Shown: positions 43,131-52,523, counted from the stretch's first letter. The stretch is DNA of 64,000 nucleotides from CALNYX01 sp942490925 (GCA_942490925.1 CALNYX010000017.1:1736001-1800000); one strand, 5' to 3'. Program-made: numbers and translations. The notes: generated from the letters alone by a model not told the origin.

Positions 43131-43472
43131 AATGCGAAAAAGGATAGCAGAAGTAAAAATACTCCTCAAGCGAGCGTGTTGGAAAAGTCAAGTGTGCAGC
43201 CCTTTTTGAATCTTTATTCCTCCATATAAACGATCTCTCGCTTGCCGTGTCAGATACACTGTCTGCGCTGGGATCGTGTATCTGGAGAAAAAATCTCAAA
43301 AATTCTTTCTGTTCAATGCAAAAATGAAGGCGAAGCATTTTGGGGATTTTTGCTCTCAATTGGACGCTCGTAGTAGCAGCTACTATAGGCGATAGGGCAA
43401 GCGAGCGAGCGTGCAAGTCAGACAAAAAGCAGCCAAAACGGTCAGAAACCTGAGTTATTCAACAAAGTATCC
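43131..43472. other. Intergenic region with palindromes and a dispersed repeat, no gene
   Basis: No coding frame with codon bias is seen. CAGATACAC and GTGTATCTG (about 43251-43283) form a long-loop inverted repeat. Positions 43408-43454 carry copy B of the dispersed 47-bp repeat (GCGTGCAAGTCAGACAAAAA..., compare 31523-31569). It lies after the Xer gene on the minus strand and before the ABC-F gene, and may hold the latter's promoter. Confidence 0.6.
43408..43454 (+). repeat. Dispersed 47-bp repeat, copy B
   Basis: GAGCGTGCAAGTCAGACAAAAAGCAGCC... with ACGGTCAGAAACCTGAG, nearly the same as 31523-31569 over the whole length. Confidence 0.65.
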
Positions 43473-44465
43473 TCAAGCACGAGGATGGGCCTTGTCATAA
43501 ACTTCTTTTTTGAGGCGAGTGGAAACATGGGTATAAAGCGTCGTTGTAGCAAGTGAACTATGGCCAAGCAGCAGTTGAATGGTTTTCAGATCCATTCCAT
43601 TTTCGAGCCAATGCGTGGCAATTGTATGACGGATTGTATGAGGCGTGACTTTCCCCGCAAGGCCGCTTGCCATCAGGTATTTGTCAAATTTTCGATCGAC
43701 AGAGCGCGTGGAGAGTCTGGTTCCATTGCGATTGAGGAAGACAGCCTGATCATCAAGCTGAGCGAGATGGCCATCGCTATTTTTATGGCGCGCTGGATGT
43801 TCGAGGTAGGAGTTGATCCAATCGGCAGCATTTTTGGTAATGGGGATGACACGCTCTTTTTTTCCTTTTCCTTTGAGGCGCACAACCAGTTCTTTCGAGT
43901 TAAAGTCAGAGCGGTCAAGGGCGACAAGTTCACTGACGCGCAACCCTGAGCTGTAAAAGAGTTCCATAATGCAGCGATCACGAAAGCCTAGATAGTGATG
44001 CGTGTCAGGTTGTTCAAAGAGGCGAGAGACCTGATCAAACGAGAGAGAGACAGGAATCCGTTTGTCCAATTTTGGGCTTTCGATCTGTTCAAGGGGATTC
44101 GAATCAATGAGATGATGAGCGAGGCAGAATTTAAAAAAGGTGCGCAGAGAGGAGAGGCGACGGACAACAGTCCGTTTGCTCACCTTGTTTTCAGAGAGAT
44201 CAGCGAGGAAATAGCGGATTGTTTTGCGGTCGACGTGCTTAAAGCAAAGCAAGTCGTCGAACTCTCTGTTTCTGGAGAGATAGTCACAATTGTGAGCAAT
44301 TTTTTCTGGGCATTTTTCAGGATCACAATGAGCTTTTTCCAGAAACTGCTTCAGAGAATTGAGGTCGATTGCATAGTTGCGTACAGTATGTTCAGAAGCG
44401 TTTTTTACGCTGCGTAAGTAATCGAGAAACTGATAAGCAGATTTAATGAGCATGCCATAAGGCAT
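43473..44465 (-). CDS. Tyrosine recombinase (XerC/XerD-like)
   Basis: 330 aa, or 326 from the second Met at 44453. N-terminal SAM-like core-binding domain, then the catalytic domain with Arg in SSGLRVSELVAL, Lys in KGKGKKERVIPI, HTIRH, GHSSLATTTLYTH with the final Tyr. Xer enzymes resolve chromosome dimers at dif. Which of XerC or XerD it is cannot be decided from this window, though the Chlamydia gene at this place is called xerC. Confidence 0.85.
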   Translation of the reverse strand: MPYGMLIKSAYQFLDYLRSVKNASEHTVRNYAIDLNSLKQFLEKAHCDPEKCPEKIAHNCDYLSRNREFDDLLCFKHVDRKTIRYFLADLSENKVSKRTVVRRLSSLRTFFKFCLAHHLIDSNPLEQIESPKLDKRIPVSLSFDQVSRLFEQPDTHHYLGFRDRCIMELFYSSGLRVSELVALDRSDFNSKELVVRLKGKGKKERVIPITKNAADWINSYLEHPARHKNSDGHLAQLDDQAVFLNRNGTRLSTRSVDRKFDKYLMASGLAGKVTPHTIRHTIATHWLENGMDLKTIQLLLGHSSLATTTLYTHVSTRLKKEVYDKAHPRA

Positions 44466-44467
44466 GC
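44450..44467. promoter_or_regulatory. 18-bp palindrome over the recombinase start codons
   Basis: GCATGCC-ATAA-GGCATGC is a perfect inverted repeat covering both candidate ATGs of the recombinase. It could be an operator or an mRNA hairpin that limits translation. Confidence 0.45.
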
Positions 44468-44560
44468 CCTAATATTTTTTAATGTTCAAGCTGATTTTGG
44501 GTTGGTAAAATTGTTTCACTTTTATAAAGTCAAATTATTAGATTAATCTAGTGGAATAGG

Positions 44561-45193
44561 ATGTGTTTTTCTCCAGAAGCAAGCTTCTCAGCATCAGTAG
44601 CCTTGGTGGCTGTTGGTGTTGTTCTTATTACAAGACTTTACGATAGCAGAAAAATATTGTTGGCACTTATCCCTATCTTTTTTGGGATTCAGCAGTTTGC
44701 AGAAGGCTTTGTATGGGTAGGATTGGAAAATGAATCTTTTCCAGCGCAATACACCTTAGCAGCGCAGTACGTCTATTCATTTTTTGCTCAGATGTTTTGG
44801 CCTCTTTGGGTTCCGCTAGCCTTTGCAGTATCAGAGCGAGTTGCTTGGCGAAGACTCTTGATGTTGTTGTTGATTATTGGAGGCTCAGGTTTTTTCTTTA
44901 GAATCGGCTACGATTTTGTTGTTCATGGAGATGTTCATGCTTCAATTAGAGAGCATAGTATCTACTATGGATCCGTTCCCTTAGTCTACCAGCTCCTTTA
45001 CGGTCTTGTAGCCATGCTCCCATTTTTTATATCAAGCATTCCAAAGATGTGGGTTTTAGGCACAGCCAATCTTATAGCCTTCATCGTTGCAGGCATATGG
45101 TATAACTACGCATTTATATCAGTATGGTGCCTGGCAGCTGCTATCTGTGCGATAGGCTTGTTCTTTCTACTTAAAAAGACCGTTGAAGTCTAG
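44561..45193 (+). CDS. DUF6629-like multispan membrane protein
   Basis: 210 aa with about six to seven hydrophobic segments. It begins MCFSPEASFSASVALVAVGV, the start typical of the DUF6629 family, followed by a conserved FFGIQQFAEGFVWVGL block. Function unknown; the family is found in diverse bacteria. The upstream gap (44468-44560) is AT-rich with an AGATTAATCT palindrome. Confidence 0.65.
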   Translation: MCFSPEASFSASVALVAVGVVLITRLYDSRKILLALIPIFFGIQQFAEGFVWVGLENESFPAQYTLAAQYVYSFFAQMFWPLWVPLAFAVSERVAWRRLLMLLLIIGGSGFFFRIGYDFVVHGDVHASIREHSIYYGSVPLVYQLLYGLVAMLPFFISSIPKMWVLGTANLIAFIVAGIWYNYAFISVWCLAAAICAIGLFFLLKKTVEV

Positions 45194-45206
45194 GTTTTCA
45201 GTAGAA

Positions 45207-46322
45207 TCATAACGGTTCAACTTCAATTTCATCCCCAAGCAAATATCGCTTCTTTCCTGGGTAGATGACTTTAAATGAATCAAGTTTCAATGTCTGTTTT
45301 GCAATTTCCATCGATTTGGTCTTAGTTGGAGCATCACTATATTTGAATTCAAAACCGAGTCGTTTTCCACCTTGGATGATCAATAAATCAAGTTCAGCTT
45401 GGTTGTGAATGCCCCAGTAAAAACACTCTTCAGGCTGCGCATCATAACTTCTGATGACCTCTTCTAAAGCGAATCCTTCCCATGAAGCACCTAACTTTGG
45501 ATTGCGGCGCAAAGCTACTTGATCTTCAATTCCTATAAGGTTGTGAAAGATTCCGCTATCTCTAAAATAGATTTTTGGCTTTTTTACTTGCCGTTTTTTG
45601 ATATTTTCAATCCAAGGAAGAAGCTGGCGTACCATAAATGTTCCAGTTAAGATATCCAGGTAATTGCGTACAGTGGTATCAGAAATGCCAAGGGATGATC
45701 CTAGCTCAGAAGCATTAAAGGTTTGACCATGGTAATGCGCTAGCATCATCCAGAATCGGCGCAGGGCTAGCGGAGCAATCTTGATTCCTAAATTGGGAAT
45801 GTCTCGTTCAAGAAAGGTTGTGATGTATTGTTTACGCCAATATAAACTGTCCTCATTGGAAGGAGCTAGGTAAGACTCGGGAAAACCTCCTCGTAACCAG
45901 AGTCGACTCTCTTCTTTCACTTCAAATTTAGCAAATGGTGTAAGTTCTAGGTATGCAATCCGACCTGCTAATGTTTCGGACGATTGTTTGATCAAATCAC
46001 GAGAGGCACTTCCTAAGATTAGAAAGCGCCTTGCTTTTTTTTGGTCAACAAGTACTCTAAGAAGAGGGAAAAGATCGGGAAAGCGTTGGATTTCATCTAA
46101 AATGATCAATCCTTCAAGAGGTTCAAGTGCAAGTTTGGGGTTCTCCAAGGCGATCTGATCAGTAGGGTCTTCTAAATCAAATAGATGGGGTGTTGTGTCT
46201 TGCTTTTCAACGTAAAGCTTAGATAGGGTTGTTTTTCCACATTGCCTTGGACCTAAGATAGCAACAACAGGGTGTGTGCGAAAAGCCTTGTTGATTTTGT
46301 CTATGTATCGATGCCTCTCCAT
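45207..46322 (-). CDS. AAA_14/DUF4143 ATPase
   Basis: 371 aa: Walker A ILGPRQCGKTTL (residues 22-33), Walker B GLIILDEIQRFPDL, sensor GSASRDLI, then the DUF4143 domain with LGISDTTVRNYLDILTGTFM and, near the end, LGFEFKYSDAPT, which resembles a nuclease-like fold. Such ATPases are common and patchily distributed; many have been suggested to be toxin or defence related, but the role is not known. It is a different family from the DUF234-type ATPase at 29.9 kb. Confidence 0.85.
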   Translation of the reverse strand: MERHRYIDKINKAFRTHPVVAILGPRQCGKTTLSKLYVEKQDTTPHLFDLEDPTDQIALENPKLALEPLEGLIILDEIQRFPDLFPLLRVLVDQKKARRFLILGSASRDLIKQSSETLAGRIAYLELTPFAKFEVKEESRLWLRGGFPESYLAPSNEDSLYWRKQYITTFLERDIPNLGIKIAPLALRRFWMMLAHYHGQTFNASELGSSLGISDTTVRNYLDILTGTFMVRQLLPWIENIKKRQVKKPKIYFRDSGIFHNLIGIEDQVALRRNPKLGASWEGFALEEVIRSYDAQPEECFYWGIHNQAELDLLIIQGGKRLGFEFKYSDAPTKTKSMEIAKQTLKLDSFKVIYPGKKRYLLGDEIEVEPL

Positions 46323-46402
46323 AAGCTACAATATAACAAATTATGAGAAGAAAGTCTATGAAAACTCGGTGGTAGGGTTGGAGTTTTCACAATTCTGGCA
46401 GA

Positions 46403-47308
46403 TTATCTCTCGAGGGGGAAGACGCGCATGTCTTCGGCGGCCTCTGTATTGGGGAAAATTTCACGCGCCTCGTTTTCAAAATCTTGTGTTTTGAGGTAGC
46501 GTGCAGAAAAGTGCGTTAGAATCAGTTTCTTTGCTCCTGCATCCTTTGCTATTGTCGCGGCCTGCTTGGCAGTGAGATGAAAGTGCTTTTTAGCCAGAGT
46601 CTTGTGCTCCTCAAGGTAAGTGCTTTCACAAAGCAGAAGCTTCGCGTCTTTGGCAATAGCAAAAGCATTTTGACAAAGGCGTGTATCACTGATAATGGCA
46701 ATGCTATCCCCATGACGTACCCAACTCACATCTTCTAGACGTATTGTGTTTCCATCGATGGTAATCTCACCTTTCTGTTGGAGCTCGCGTACCAATGGTC
46801 CTTTGACCTTGGCCTCTTCAAGTTTTTGGCGATCGAACTTGATTTGGTCAGGTTCGGTGATTCTCCAGGCGATATTATCGACACCATGGTCGAGGAAGGT
46901 CGCTTCAATGCGGAATTTTCCATCATCTTCAACAAGACCTGCTTTGGAGACTGGATGCTCAACAACGTTGATTGTCTCATGGTAGATGGTGCCGTAGCGA
47001 AGCCTGTCAAAATATTTTTTGCCGCTTGCTGGATAGTAGCAGTGGATGGGGTGGGTGACTTTATCGAGGTTGAGGCGCATGAGCATGGAGCCGAGCCCAA
47101 GGCAGTGATCACCATGGAAGTGGCTGATGAAAATGCGTGTGACAACAGGCGGCGCCACGTTGGCAAAGATAAATTGCCTCTGGGTTCCTTCTCCTGGGTC
47201 AAAGAGGAGGCCTTCGTCATTCCAGCGGAAGAGGTAGGCGCCGTGGTTACGACGTCTAGTCGGTTGTTGGCTTGAGGAGCCTAAAATAATCAGATCGCGT
47301 ACGCTCAT
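46403..47308 (-). CDS. rnz: Ribonuclease Z
   Basis: tRNA 3' endonuclease of the metallo-beta-lactamase fold. 301 aa with the zinc-binding ISHFHGDHCLGLGSML motif, further His and Asp ligands in CESTYLEEHK and KLILTHFSARY, and the GAYLFRWNDEGLLFDPGEG start. It trims tRNA precursors. Confidence 0.92.
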   Translation of the reverse strand: MSVRDLIILGSSSQQPTRRRNHGAYLFRWNDEGLLFDPGEGTQRQFIFANVAPPVVTRIFISHFHGDHCLGLGSMLMRLNLDKVTHPIHCYYPASGKKYFDRLRYGTIYHETINVVEHPVSKAGLVEDDGKFRIEATFLDHGVDNIAWRITEPDQIKFDRQKLEEAKVKGPLVRELQQKGEITIDGNTIRLEDVSWVRHGDSIAIISDTRLCQNAFAIAKDAKLLLCESTYLEEHKTLAKKHFHLTAKQAATIAKDAGAKKLILTHFSARYLKTQDFENEAREIFPNTEAAEDMRVFPLER

Positions 47309-47341
47309 GGCGTAGCAGGGTACCGCTTCAGAGGTATGATG

Positions 47342-47710
47342 TCAATCGTCGTCAGCTCGTGCCGACGCGTTTGATGAGCGTCGGCTTGAGCGGCTAGCTT
47401 CCGATGATGAGGATGATGAGTGGTGACTTGGAGCTGGAGTCGGAGGTAAATAGCTTTTTTGGGCACTGTTGAGGCCGAGATAAGTGCCGATTGGCAGTAG
47501 CGTGCTAGCAAAAACAGCGACGCCAGCGATGGGGTGAACTTTCAAATTGAGTGCCAAAATCATGAGGGCAACGCTAAGGACAACAAGCGCCAAAGTTGCA
47601 ACAACAGCGACGCGTTTAGCGATATCGTAGCGTAAAGCTTCGGGCTTTGGGCCAAGGGTTGTTTTCTGGGCTGGAGTTGGGTAGAGTCCGCAAGTTACAA
47701 GGCAGTTCAT
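47342..47710 (-). CDS. Inc-like protein with bilobed hydrophobic domain (122 aa)
   Basis: Two closely spaced membrane spans (residues about 34-54 and 58-80) joined by a short LKVHP turn, followed by a Ser/Arg/Asp-rich tail (SSSSSSEASRSSRRSSNAS). This is the layout of chlamydial inclusion membrane (Inc) proteins, whose tails face the host cytosol. The Ser-Arg tail could be phosphorylated. The start overlaps the rhomboid gene by 4 bases, so the two are coupled. Prediction rests on topology only. Confidence 0.6.
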   Translation of the reverse strand: MNCLVTCGLYPTPAQKTTLGPKPEALRYDIAKRVAVVATLALVVLSVALMILALNLKVHPIAGVAVFASTLLPIGTYLGLNSAQKSYLPPTPAPSHHSSSSSSEASRSSRRSSNASARADDD

Positions 47711-48879
47711 ACAGCTTTTTTCCTAATTGCAAATGAACGGCGCATTCGGCCCATCAAGTAGCCAAATAGGGCGCCAATTAAGTGGGCGGTGTTGGCAATG
47801 CCAACGGTGAGATCAAACTTACCAAAAATCTGCATAAAGAAAAAGACAAGTTGTAATACAAACATGCCAATCACAAAGATTCCTAGAAAGATAAGGGTGA
47901 ACCGATGGAGTAAATAGCCTTCCCATGGGGCGACTTGTTGTCTGGCCCAGATGAAGGCGGCCATGCCACACACCACACCAGAAAGGCCCATGAAAAAGGG
48001 ACCGCTAACAAGATATTGGGCAATGTTTGAGAGGATACCGATAATGAGGACCATGAGAGTAAAACGTATGGCGCCAATGCGGTACTCGATCTGGTTGCCA
48101 AGTAGAATGAACCAGAGGATGTTAAAGAAGATGTGGAGAAAATCAAAGTGGAGCAGGGTTGGCGTGAAAAGTCGCCAGACTTCCCCTTTGGAAACATCTT
48201 CGAAGGGAGTTCCTTGATAGTTAATGGGGATCGGTTTTTTTTGCAAAAAGAGGACGATGCGATCATACATGCCCATCCAAGTGGGGGTTTGCTGGAGCTT
48301 TTGAATCAACTCTTTGGCTTCAGGGGAAGGGGGCTTTTTCTCTTCGATATCTTGTGGCGTGTAAAGATTCAGCAGCTTATCGCGCATAGTGAAGTAGACG
48401 GGGTAGTCAAAGACGAGGTTCTTTTCAATGGGCGCTAGGACTGGAGCTTGGATGACGCCGGGGATTTTTGGGGGAATAACATTGCTGCGTTCGATCTGGA
48501 CCCAGAAAAAGAGACCAACGACAACAAAAAGAATCAAAATAGAGATCGCGCCGTAGGGAACTGGAGAGAGAAAGCGGCCGCGACGTTTTGGTGGTGGCGC
48601 ATCAAGTAGTTCTTGGTGGGCTTGCGCTTCGGCTGCTTGCTGCGCTCTTTCATAGTGAGCGCGATACATCGGATTGGTTGGATCTTTTTGGTAGGCTTCA
48701 TAAATACTGAGGGCCTGATCTGTATGATCTTCGTCATAGACCCAAATGCGATAGACGTTTTTGTTGTCAACGCTGACTTCTTCACACTCATTGTCGACAC
48801 CTTGAGAGCTGAGATAGAAGGAGAATTCAAAGGGGTTTTCTTGTGACTCTGTTTGTGAGATGGTGCAGATTAAGCGCAT
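47707..48879 (-). CDS. Rhomboid-family intramembrane serine protease
   Basis: 390 aa. A cytoplasmic N-terminal domain (residues 1-105) precedes the first membrane span. The catalytic dyad is visible: Ser300 in FFMGLSGVVCG (GxSG) and His366 in NTAHLIGALFGYLMG. At least six spans. Rhomboids cut substrates within membranes. It overlaps the heptose-type nucleotidyltransferase gene upstream by 10 bases and an Inc-like gene downstream, which might be a substrate. Confidence 0.85.
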   Translation of the reverse strand: MRLICTISQTESQENPFEFSFYLSSQGVDNECEEVSVDNKNVYRIWVYDEDHTDQALSIYEAYQKDPTNPMYRAHYERAQQAAEAQAHQELLDAPPPKRRGRFLSPVPYGAISILILFVVVGLFFWVQIERSNVIPPKIPGVIQAPVLAPIEKNLVFDYPVYFTMRDKLLNLYTPQDIEEKKPPSPEAKELIQKLQQTPTWMGMYDRIVLFLQKKPIPINYQGTPFEDVSKGEVWRLFTPTLLHFDFLHIFFNILWFILLGNQIEYRIGAIRFTLMVLIIGILSNIAQYLVSGPFFMGLSGVVCGMAAFIWARQQVAPWEGYLLHRFTLIFLGIFVIGMFVLQLVFFFMQIFGKFDLTVGIANTAHLIGALFGYLMGRMRRSFAIRKKAV

Positions 48880-49358
48880 GTCATTTTCTTTAGGATTTCG
48901 GATGTTGCTAAACCAGGAATACGATCGACTAGATGCAACCGTGCACCAATTTCACGCACGGTATCTGCCTCGATACAATCGCTTCCATATTCAATGCCAT
49001 TGACGTGCACATCAGGGCGAATTTCACGCAGAATGTTGCGTGGGTCAGTCTCATTAAACCATGTGACATAGTCCACAAAAGCGAGACCTGAAAGCATTTC
49101 TAGGCGGTATTGAAGGGTAATAATTGGGCGATCTGGCCCCTTATATGACTGAATGGATTCATCGCTGTTAATCGCAATGATCAAGACATCGGCTGTTTGC
49201 GCAGCTTCATAGATCATATAGTGGTGGCCGGCATGTAGGAGGTCAAAAGAGCCGTTAAGCGTGGCAATGGTTTTGCCTTCAGCACGCAATTGAGCGACTT
49301 TTTCTTTGAGATTCTTTGGTGAGAGAATTTTCTTTTGGCTATAAGCTTTCCAGCTCAT
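48870..49358 (-). CDS. RfaE2/HldE-type nucleotidyltransferase (ADP-heptose synthesis)
   Basis: 162 aa. LNGSFDLLHAGHHYMI contains the HxGH motif of the cytidylyltransferase-like family, and the SYKGPDRPI and DPRNILREIRPDVHV segments match the D-glycero-beta-D-manno-heptose-1-phosphate adenylyltransferase domain (C-terminal half of HldE). The kinase half is absent here. It overlaps lon by 4 bases (ATGA) and the rhomboid gene by 10. Confidence 0.75.
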   Translation of the reverse strand: MSWKAYSQKKILSPKNLKEKVAQLRAEGKTIATLNGSFDLLHAGHHYMIYEAAQTADVLIIAINSDESIQSYKGPDRPIITLQYRLEMLSGLAFVDYVTWFNETDPRNILREIRPDVHVNGIEYGSDCIEADTVREIGARLHLVDRIPGLATSEILKKMTCA

Positions 49359-51835
49359 TCGTACTCCGGGAAGGCAATTGGAAAGACTTCATCATAGTGC
49401 TCAACAAAATGCACTTCTAGCTTATTTTTCAAATAGTCGGGCAATTCATCGTAGTCACGCTGATTATCTTTTGGAAAAATGAGGACTTCAAGGCCGCTAC
49501 GTTGAGCGGCAATGAGTTTTTCTCGAATTCCACCAACGCCCAAAATGCGACCGGTAAGTGTGAGCTCGCCTGTCATTCCCAAGTTATCTAAAACAGGTGT
49601 ATCTAGAAGAAGGGAAATGAGAGCTGTTACCATAGCACTGCCTGCTGAAGGACCATCTTTTGGAGTAGCGCCTTCAGGTAGGTGAATATGCACTTGAGAG
49701 CGTTCAAAAAAGGTGTGCCCAGGTGCATATCTGCTCGCTGCTCCATGAAGGTAATTCCATGCGATTTGTGATGATTCTTTCATGACGCCACCAACTTGGC
49801 CTGTGAGCATCATATCTGTTTTGTCTGCAGCGACTTTAATAGCTTCGATGTAGAGGGTTGCACCACCATGAGAGGTCCACGCAAGTCCGGTTGCAACACC
49901 AACGGGTGTGCGCTCATAAAAACGGTCAGTGAGGAAAACTGGTTTGCCAAGATAGTCGACAAGCGAGGCTTTATTGATCGCCCATTTTTTTGTCCGGCGT
50001 CTCCCTTTTTCGCGTTCTCTAACAAGGTTGAGAGCTACACGGCGGAAGATCTTTTTGATGTTGTTTTCAAGCGTACGTACTCCAGCTTCTCGTGCATAGC
50101 CATTAATCGTTGAGCGCAACGATTCTGTCGTAAAAGAGACGTCTGTTGCTTTAAGCCCCATCTCTTTACGTGCACGAGGGATGAGATATTTCTTAGCAAT
50201 CTGCACTTTCTCTTCCATGATGTAGCCCGACAAACGCAAGATTTCCATCCTGTCGATAAGAGGCTCTGGAATTGTATCGAGAACATTTGCAGTGACAATG
50301 AAAAGCACATTAGAAAGATCGATGCGTACATCAAGATAGTGGTCTAAGAAGTCTTTGTTTTGCTCCGGATCGAGCACCTCAAGCAGAGCAGAAGCGGGGT
50401 CGCCTTGGTAGCTGGAACCCATCTTATCGATCTCATCGATCATGATAACAGGGTTCATGGTTTGGCACTGCTTGATCGCTTGCACGAGTTTTCCTGGCAT
50501 CGCACCGACATAAGTACGTCTATGTCCTTTAATCTCTGCTTCATCACGCATACCACCAACTGAAAAACGGAAGAATTTGCGGTTAAGTGCGCGTGCAATG
50601 CTTTTTCCAACGCTTGTTTTTCCAACACCAGGAGGGCCAACAAGACAGATGATGCTTCCTTTCAATCCCTTAGTGAGCTTGCCAACCGAAATAAGTTCTA
50701 AGATGCGCTCTTTGACTTCATCAAGACCGTAGTGATCTTTGTGCAAAATGGCTTCGGCTTTTTTCAGATCGTGACGCTCTTTGCTGAACATGCCCCATGG
50801 CATAATTGTAAGCCAGTCGAGGTAGTTGCGACAAACGGAGTACTCAGATGAAAGTGAGTCAAGTGAACCTAGTTTATCCATTTCATCTTGAACAGTTTCC
50901 ATTACGGGGTCGGGAACATCACGCTTATTGAGTCTCTCTTCAAATTTTTCAAGATCGATTGAACGTTCTTCTTTTTCAATGCCGAGCTCTTTTTTGATCG
51001 TCTTGAGCTGCTCACGCAAAAAGTACTCTTTCTGACTGTTGGTGATTGTCGCTTCGATCTTTTGGTTAATACTGCTTTGCAGTCGACTGAGATCGAGCTC
51101 TTTTTTCAGTAGGTTGAGAGCGAGGTCAATACGCGATTGCATATCAAGGGCTTCAAGGACTGCTTGCAACTCTTCACGTGTTGCAGTTGTTAGAGCGACT
51201 GCAAAATCGGCGAGCTTTCCAGGTTCTGTGAAATCTGAATGCCCGAGGAAGATTTGCAGCTCTTCTTTGAAAAGAGGGTTGAGTTTGAGCAGCTCTTTAA
51301 TAACGGAGATGATGTTAATTGAATAGGCTTTAAGCTCATCTGTGATTTCACGATCATCGGGATGATAAGCAACTTTTGCTTTAAGATGTTTTCCTTTCTT
51401 TGGTTTAATAATCTCAAGGCGCTCTTCCATGTTGAGCACGACTTGCGCACCTCCGCCATCCATTGGGATAATGCGTAAGACCCGAGCTAACACGCCAACT
51501 TGATAGAGATCTTTGAAGCCCACTTTATTGATGTTAACACCCTCTTTCTTAGTCAAGACAAGAGCGATATATTTCTGTTCATCTTTTGCGATGGTTTTGA
51601 GAGCTTCATAAAAGGGGCCAGGCTCAATGAGAATTGGAGCTGCCATCCCAGGGAAGAAAGGGCGGCGATTGAGTGGTAGAACAAATAGATCTTCGGGGTA
51701 GGACTTGGGTAAAAGCAACGGTTCTTTTTCAGAACTCTCCTCAAGCGCCTCTTGAAGTTGTTCTTCTAAATCTTGAAAATCTGGTCCATCATCCAATTGC
51801 AGCTTCCTAGTTGAAAATTTGGTACAGCCTACCAA
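49355..51835 (-). CDS. lon: ATP-dependent Lon protease
   Basis: 826 aa: N-terminal substrate-binding domain (about 50-250), AAA+ module with Walker A CLVGPPGVGKTSVGKS and Walker B PVIMIDEIDKM, and a C-terminal Ser-Lys protease domain with the Ser in EGATPKDGPSAGSAM. It degrades damaged and regulatory proteins. Confidence 0.97.
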   Translation of the reverse strand: MVGCTKFSTRKLQLDDGPDFQDLEEQLQEALEESSEKEPLLLPKSYPEDLFVLPLNRRPFFPGMAAPILIEPGPFYEALKTIAKDEQKYIALVLTKKEGVNINKVGFKDLYQVGVLARVLRIIPMDGGGAQVVLNMEERLEIIKPKKGKHLKAKVAYHPDDREITDELKAYSINIISVIKELLKLNPLFKEELQIFLGHSDFTEPGKLADFAVALTTATREELQAVLEALDMQSRIDLALNLLKKELDLSRLQSSINQKIEATITNSQKEYFLREQLKTIKKELGIEKEERSIDLEKFEERLNKRDVPDPVMETVQDEMDKLGSLDSLSSEYSVCRNYLDWLTIMPWGMFSKERHDLKKAEAILHKDHYGLDEVKERILELISVGKLTKGLKGSIICLVGPPGVGKTSVGKSIARALNRKFFRFSVGGMRDEAEIKGHRRTYVGAMPGKLVQAIKQCQTMNPVIMIDEIDKMGSSYQGDPASALLEVLDPEQNKDFLDHYLDVRIDLSNVLFIVTANVLDTIPEPLIDRMEILRLSGYIMEEKVQIAKKYLIPRARKEMGLKATDVSFTTESLRSTINGYAREAGVRTLENNIKKIFRRVALNLVREREKGRRRTKKWAINKASLVDYLGKPVFLTDRFYERTPVGVATGLAWTSHGGATLYIEAIKVAADKTDMMLTGQVGGVMKESSQIAWNYLHGAASRYAPGHTFFERSQVHIHLPEGATPKDGPSAGSAMVTALISLLLDTPVLDNLGMTGELTLTGRILGVGGIREKLIAAQRSGLEVLIFPKDNQRDYDELPDYLKNKLEVHFVEHYDEVFPIAFPEYE

Positions 51836-51899
51836 AACCTCTCCTAAACTTCAAGTGAGCGTGAGAGGTATTTTTCTTTTACTAATCTTGAGAATAACA

Positions 51900-51905
51900 T
51901 ATAAT
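51900..51905 (+). promoter_or_regulatory. Candidate -10 box of tsaB
   Basis: TATAAT 12 bases before the ATG at 51918. The -35 (TTTACT around 51878-51883) is weak. The gap to divergent lon is only about 80 bases. Confidence 0.35.
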
Positions 51906-51917
51906 TTCATAATTACT

Positions 51918-52457
51918 ATGAAAATTTTAATTCTCGATACAAGTACTGAAAAATCACAAGTGATTTTCGCTCAGTCTATTGAAGATTTTACCGTACAACA
52001 CGGACGTCCCTTAGTCTCAGAGATTCAAAAATTTGGTGAGCCAGATGCTATTGCCGTCACAACAGGGCCAGGCTCTTTCACTGGGATCCGTGTAGGGATG
52101 GCCTTAGCACTCGGTATGGCATTCTCTAAAGATTTACCCCTAATTAACTTAAGCTCTCTATCGGGCTTTATTAGTGAGGTTCAGGGGCGCTTTCTCTCCT
52201 TAATCGATGCGCGAGGGGGTGGAGCCTATATAATGGTACAGGAGCGGTGTGGTGATCAAATTCAAGAAATTACTAGACATCAGAGGTGTTCTCTTGAGGA
52301 GCTTCCTCGCCATTTAATAGGGTGTAAGAAGGTTGTTGGTCCTGATCTCAAGCGATTTGATCTGCTCAATTGTGAGGAGCGCTATGCAGATCCTTCTCAT
52401 TTGGTGAAGTTAGCCTATTCTCAGCTCGCATCTGAGCTCAAACCATTTTGGGGTTGA
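51918..52457 (+). CDS. tsaB: tRNA t6A biosynthesis protein TsaB
   Basis: 179 aa from ATG 51918 (MKILILDTSTEKSQVI), the typical TsaB start; the longer frame upstream has no similarity. AVTTGPGSFTGIRVGMALALGMA is the hallmark motif. TsaB works with TsaD and TsaE to make threonylcarbamoyl adenosine on ANN-decoding tRNAs. The chain is short at the C-terminus compared with E. coli TsaB. Confidence 0.9.
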   Translation: MKILILDTSTEKSQVIFAQSIEDFTVQHGRPLVSEIQKFGEPDAIAVTTGPGSFTGIRVGMALALGMAFSKDLPLINLSSLSGFISEVQGRFLSLIDARGGGAYIMVQERCGDQIQEITRHQRCSLEELPRHLIGCKKVVGPDLKRFDLLNCEERYADPSHLVKLAYSQLASELKPFWG

Positions 52458-52483
52458 ACTCTCTGCTGGCACTGTGCTATAAT
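52454..52483 (+). promoter_or_regulatory. Candidate promoter of rpsU-dnaJ
   Basis: TTGAAC, 18-base spacer and TATAAT, 40 bases before the rpsU ATG. The -35 overlaps the tsaB stop. Confidence 0.55.
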
Positions 52484-52523
52484 GTTTCTTATTCTTATTT
52501 TCAAAACCTAACAAGGAAACGGT

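Noticed and set aside
43114..43425. 103-aa minus-strand frame upstream of the ABC-F gene
   Set aside because: Atypical composition, no ribosome binding site and it overlaps the ABC-F start; it lies over palindromes and a repeat.
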